Positions 5,255 through 5,317 of a stretch of 5,317 nt of DNA are shown piece after piece. The notes beneath the pieces were generated by a model. The model was not told the DNA's origin and did no database searches. It worked only from the letters and a program-made list of their open reading frames with translations. The translations under genes were made by a program, and so were the position numbers. Origin of the DNA: CAJQGY01 sp964417685 (GTDB lineage Bacteria > Pseudomonadota > Gammaproteobacteria > Magnimaribacterales > D2472); the NCBI GenBank assembly GCA_964417685.1, contig CAYQIT010000039.1, positions 1-5,317 on the forward strand. The letters are read 5' to 3'. Within the stretch, counting starts at the first letter, position 1; every line of letters starts with the position of its first letter.

Positions 5255-5317
5255 ATGGAAAATTACCAAATAATCGTTCTGATAATATTTTTTTCTATTG
5301 TTTGTTTAGAAATAATT
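5255..5317 (+). CDS. N-terminus of a membrane protein, possibly sterol desaturase/fatty acid hydroxylase, cut by window edge
   Basis: Twenty-one codons are open from ATG 5255 to the end of the window. The start MENYQ is followed by a strongly hydrophobic stretch (residues 6-18) and then LEII, which looks like a first transmembrane helix. Sterol desaturase/fatty acid hydroxylase superfamily proteins often begin this way, with a first helix ending in a Leu-Glu pair, and such a gene would suit an Mpo1-like neighbour. The di-iron histidine boxes that would prove it lie outside. The gap to the preceding stop is two bases and no Shine-Dalgarno is visible, which fits translational coupling. That it is a gene is likely; the family is a guess. 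Confidence 0.5.
   Translation, partial: MENYQIIVLIIFFSIVCLEII

Noticed and set aside
1..5317. A defence island, mobile element or CRISPR explanation for the window
   Set aside because: No transposase, integrase, nuclease, toxin, direct-repeat array or tRNA-like attachment site is visible; the helicase alone does not support it.

Overview
This is an AT-rich, densely coded bacterial window: seven tightly packed genes plus a partial one at each edge where the sequence runs out, and no RNA gene, CRISPR array, insertion sequence or phage gene that I can see. The gene types suggest a small-genome, possibly marine, proteobacterium: a CaiB/BaiF CoA-transferase, an SRPBCC protein, a zinc-finger methyltransferase, a VOC protein, a NylB-like serine hydrolase and an Mpo1-like membrane protein. 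A SAR86-like gammaproteobacterium would fit, but that placement is inferred from gene style only, not from a marker gene.

Left part, minus strand (1-2158). A family III CoA-transferase (950-2158) is followed on the same strand, 61 bases downstream, by a Pif1-like superfamily 1B DNA helicase that leaves the window at base 1 with 296 codons visible and no stop. The gap between them holds a plausible promoter for the helicase, so the two need not be one operon.

Centre (2159-2222). A 64-base divergent intergenic region separates the CoA-transferase from a plus-strand series. It holds a GGGGGA ribosome site for the minus-strand gene, possible extended -10 elements on both strands, and a 7-base inverted repeat spanning much of the region.

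Right part, plus strand (2223-5317). The SRPBCC lipid- or polyketide-binding-fold gene and a class I SAM methyltransferase with an N-terminal CxxC...CxxC site lie 9 bases apart in the same reading frame. After a 70-base gap come a VOC/glyoxalase-fold gene and a membrane-anchored class C beta-lactamase-fold serine hydrolase, which overlap by one base. Next are an Mpo1-like (DUF962) membrane protein with a strong Shine-Dalgarno and, two bases beyond its stop, the hydrophobic start of a further membrane protein, perhaps a sterol desaturase/fatty acid hydroxylase.

Taken together, the CoA-transferase, the SRPBCC protein, the hydrolase and the Mpo1-like protein suggest acyl-CoA or lipid metabolism, but no complete pathway can be read here. 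I see no strong evidence for a previously undescribed system. The points most worth a second look are the Mpo1-like/membrane-protein pair at the right edge, the compact divergent promoter region, and the altered active-site motifs in the VOC and serine hydrolase proteins.
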